From Chloroflexota bacterium (lineage in GTDB: Bacteria > Chloroflexota > Dormibacteria > CF-121): 23,119 nt of DNA. The DNA lies in NCBI GenBank assembly GCA_005881235.1, contig VBEQ01000143.1, positions 1 through 23,119 of the forward strand. The letters run 5' to 3'. Positions 21,702 through 23,119 of this stretch are shown piece by piece (position 1 is the first letter of the stretch; every line of letters starts with the position of its first letter). The notes under the pieces were generated by a model. That model had not been told where the DNA came from and did no database searches. It worked only from the letters and a program-made list of their open reading frames with translations. A program made the position numbers and the translations under genes.

Positions 21702-22763
21702 CTAGAGAAAGAACGCCGCCAGCGCGATGACCACGTAGACGCCGATCAGCTGTACGCCTTCCAGCCAGTTGCTGTGGCCATCGCGTGAGATGACCGCCAC
21801 GATCAGGGTAGCGATGAACACTGCGCCGATCTCGAAGCCGGTAAAGACGAAGTCCATCGGCCGGCCCACCAGCAAGCTGATGAAGACCATCGCCGGCGCG
21901 ACGAAGAGCGCAACCTGGGTGGAAGAGCCGACCGCGATCTCGAGCGTGACGTCCACCTTGTTGCGGATCGCAAAGAACACCGCCGACGCGTGCTCGGCAG
22001 CATTTCCGATGACCGGGATCAGGATGAGGCCGACGAAGATCGGCGAGATCTTGAGCGTCTGTAGCGCCGGGTTGAGGGCGGACACGAGCAGTTCCGACTC
22101 CAGGCCGACCAGCAACGCCGCGCCCAACAGAACTCCGGCCGCCAGCGCCCTGGACCACTCAGGTTTCTCATTCGACGCCGGGGTGCGAAACAGGTGCGCG
22201 CTGGTGAACTGCATGAAGACGAGTGCGCAGGCGTAGAGCACGATCAGGGTCGCCGCCACTCCGGCGGACACGATCTCGCGGCCGCTGGTCGATACCTTGG
22301 GAGCCGTCGCCACGAGCAGCGCCGGCACGCCGAGACCGGCGACGGCCAGGACGAGAGACCCGGTATGAACGCCCGCGGCACGCGCACTGAACGCTTGCTC
22401 GCCGCAGCGCAGCCCGCCCACGAAGAGCGACAGTCCGAGGACCAACAGAAGGTTCCCGACGATGGAACCGATCAAGGAGGCCTTGACGACCTCGAAGTTC
22501 CCGGCGGCGATCAGCAGCACGGCGACGATCAGCTCGGTCAGGTTCCCGAAGGTTGCGTTGAGCAGGCCGCCGAGCTGCGGGCCGACTCGGATCGCGAGCT
22601 GGTCGGTCGCCCGCCCGATCAGGCCCGCCAGCGGAACGATAGCGAGTGCTGCGGTGATGAAGGTCAGCAACGGCTGATGCGTCAAATCCGCGAGCAGGGA
22701 CACCGGAATGAAGACGAGTAGCCAGTTGATCGAGGGACGCAACAACCACGTCCAACCGCGCAT
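21702..22763 (-). CDS. Calcium/proton (cation/H+) antiporter, CaCA/CAX family
   Basis: The 353-residue membrane protein has about 11 helices and should expel Ca2+ (or another cation) in exchange for protons. The two inverted alpha-repeats of the family are clear. Repeat 1 has GGLLNATFGNLTELIVA with E77; repeat 2 has GNAAEHASAVFFAIRNK with E257. The follow-on QVALFVAP is also typical. An acidic or charged loop near 192-205 separates the halves. Length matches bacterial CAX proteins such as ChaA or YfkE. GGAG lies just before the ATG at close spacing, and GATAAT lies eight bases upstream of it on the minus strand, a probable -10. It is convergent with the racemase gene (17 bases between) and lies just downstream of the rRNA operon, same strand. 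Confidence 0.93.
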   Translation of the reverse strand: MRGWTWLLRPSINWLLVFIPVSLLADLTHQPLLTFITAALAIVPLAGLIGRATDQLAIRVGPQLGGLLNATFGNLTELIVAVLLIAAGNFEVVKASLIGSIVGNLLLVLGLSLFVGGLRCGEQAFSARAAGVHTGSLVLAVAGLGVPALLVATAPKVSTSGREIVSAGVAATLIVLYACALVFMQFTSAHLFRTPASNEKPEWSRALAAGVLLGAALLVGLESELLVSALNPALQTLKISPIFVGLILIPVIGNAAEHASAVFFAIRNKVDVTLEIAVGSSTQVALFVAPAMVFISLLVGRPMDFVFTGFEIGAVFIATLIVAVISRDGHSNWLEGVQLIGVYVVIALAAFFL

Positions 22764-22821
22764 TGGACTCCATTATCCGGGCATGATCCGGGCGCGCGTC
22801 GAGCCGTACCGTTTTGCAGGC

Positions 22822-22831
22822 AAAAGAAAAA
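22822..22831 (-). terminator. T-tract ending the rRNA operon
   Basis: On the minus strand the 3' strand of 5S helix I is followed at once by TTTTTCTTTT. The closing 5S helix plus this U-tract can act as an intrinsic terminator. Confidence 0.5.
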
Positions 22832-22953
22832 GACCTCGGCGATGACCTACTCTTCCAGACCGTTGCCAGCCCAGTACCATCGGCGCTGACGGGCTTAACT
22901 GCTGTGTTCGGGATGGGAACAGGTGTTTCCCCGTCGCTATGGTCACCGAAGTC
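22832..22953 (-). rRNA. rrf: 5S ribosomal RNA
   Basis: Read on the minus strand, this has the conserved 5S core: GGTGACCATAGCG at the 5' side, CACCTGTTCCCATCCCGAAC, then CAGTTAAGCCC and GGTACTGGGC, and GGGAGAGTAGGTC-like GGAAGAGTAGGTCATCGCCG at the 3' side. The ends were set from an 11-bp helix I (5' GACTTCGGTGA with 3' TCGCCGAGGTC, including G-U pairs), giving about 122 bases; the mature ends may be a few bases inside. Confidence 0.93.
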
Positions 22954-23050
22954 TTTTCCTTCGATCGCTGCGAAGAAGTGCTTTAGGGACCGCGCGCAGA
23001 ATCACGCGATCAACCTCCTGCGCTGTCGAGCGCTGAGGAGTGAGATAGAT
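22954..23050 (-). other. 23S-5S internal transcribed spacer
   Basis: A spacer of about 97 bases lies between the 23S and 5S rRNA on the minus strand. No tRNA is seen in it. Open frames across this stretch are artefacts of rRNA sequence. Confidence 0.7.
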
Positions 23051-23119
23051 GGTCAAGCCCTCGACCTATTAGTACCGCTTAGCTGAAACGGTTGCCCGTC
23101 TTACACCTGCGGCCTATCA
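23051..23119 (-). rRNA. rrl: 23S ribosomal RNA, 3' end (partial)
   Basis: On the minus strand the last 69 bases of 23S rRNA are recognisable. TGATAGGC at the window edge and CTAAGCGGTACTAATAG match the conserved 3' domain. The terminal GGGCTTGACC is the half of helix 1 that pairs with the 23S 5' end. The gene continues beyond the right edge. The 3' end is set at that helix and could shift by a few bases. Confidence 0.9.

Noticed and set aside
22814..23086. Plus-strand frame across the right end
   Set aside because: It is antisense to 5S rRNA and the 23S-5S spacer; no protein is expected.

Overview
The window reads as chromosomal DNA from a high-GC, probably free-living bacterium with a Gram-positive-like (monoderm) envelope. 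The evidence for this is a sortase, a YkuD L,D-transpeptidase, an anchored SLT lytic transglycosylase and a C25 lipoprotein, with no outer-membrane protein seen. An LLM-type (probably F420-dependent) oxidoreductase, TrpB2 and the KGG stress protein would suit Chloroflexota, 'Dormibacterota' or Actinomycetota. This placement is inference; the partial 23S rRNA at the right edge could settle it. No insertion sequence, prophage, CRISPR array or tRNA was seen, and no gene-free stretch exceeds about 225 bp.

Layout, left to right. 1-2.95 kb: an acyl-CoA ligase, a 60-residue unknown, a DUF1905/YdeI-like protein (minus strand) and an HU-like DNA-binding protein with its own terminator. 3.1-6.9 kb: an orphan sortase, a small Cys-cluster protein (minus), a DUF4349 lipoprotein, and a minus-strand pair of TelA-like protein plus XpaC-like membrane protein. 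7-12.6 kb: an aldehyde dehydrogenase, a large membrane GT2 glycosyltransferase with a Pro/Ser/Thr tail, an LLM oxidoreductase (minus) and a pirin. 12.6-16.2 kb: an L,D-transpeptidase (minus), a membrane-tethered LuxR regulator, a small membrane protein, a LapA-like membrane protein and a KGG-repeat stress protein. 16.2-21.7 kb: TrpB2 (minus), an M20 metallopeptidase, an SLT transglycosylase, and a translationally coupled GNAT acyltransferase and enolase-superfamily racemase/OSBS. 21.7-23.1 kb: a Ca2+/H+ antiporter (minus), then 5S rRNA and the 3' end of 23S rRNA (minus).

The most coherent system is in 17.6-21.7 kb. M20 hydrolase, GNAT and NSAR/OSBS-type racemase are the three enzyme classes of the known irreversible D- to L-amino acid route (N-succinylation, racemisation, L-specific desuccinylation). 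A peptidoglycan-cleaving enzyme sits between them. The racemase keeps every catalytic residue plus the arginine associated with N-succinylamino acid racemase activity.

A second, genome-style signal is that several genes lack a Shine-Dalgarno sequence. They instead have a TANNNT -10 box 5-8 nt (mostly 7) before an ATG or GTG, which predicts leaderless mRNAs. The other genes have normal GGAGG-type sites, several behind TTGAC(A/C/G)...TANNNT promoters. Start codons chosen on this basis are marked in the entries.
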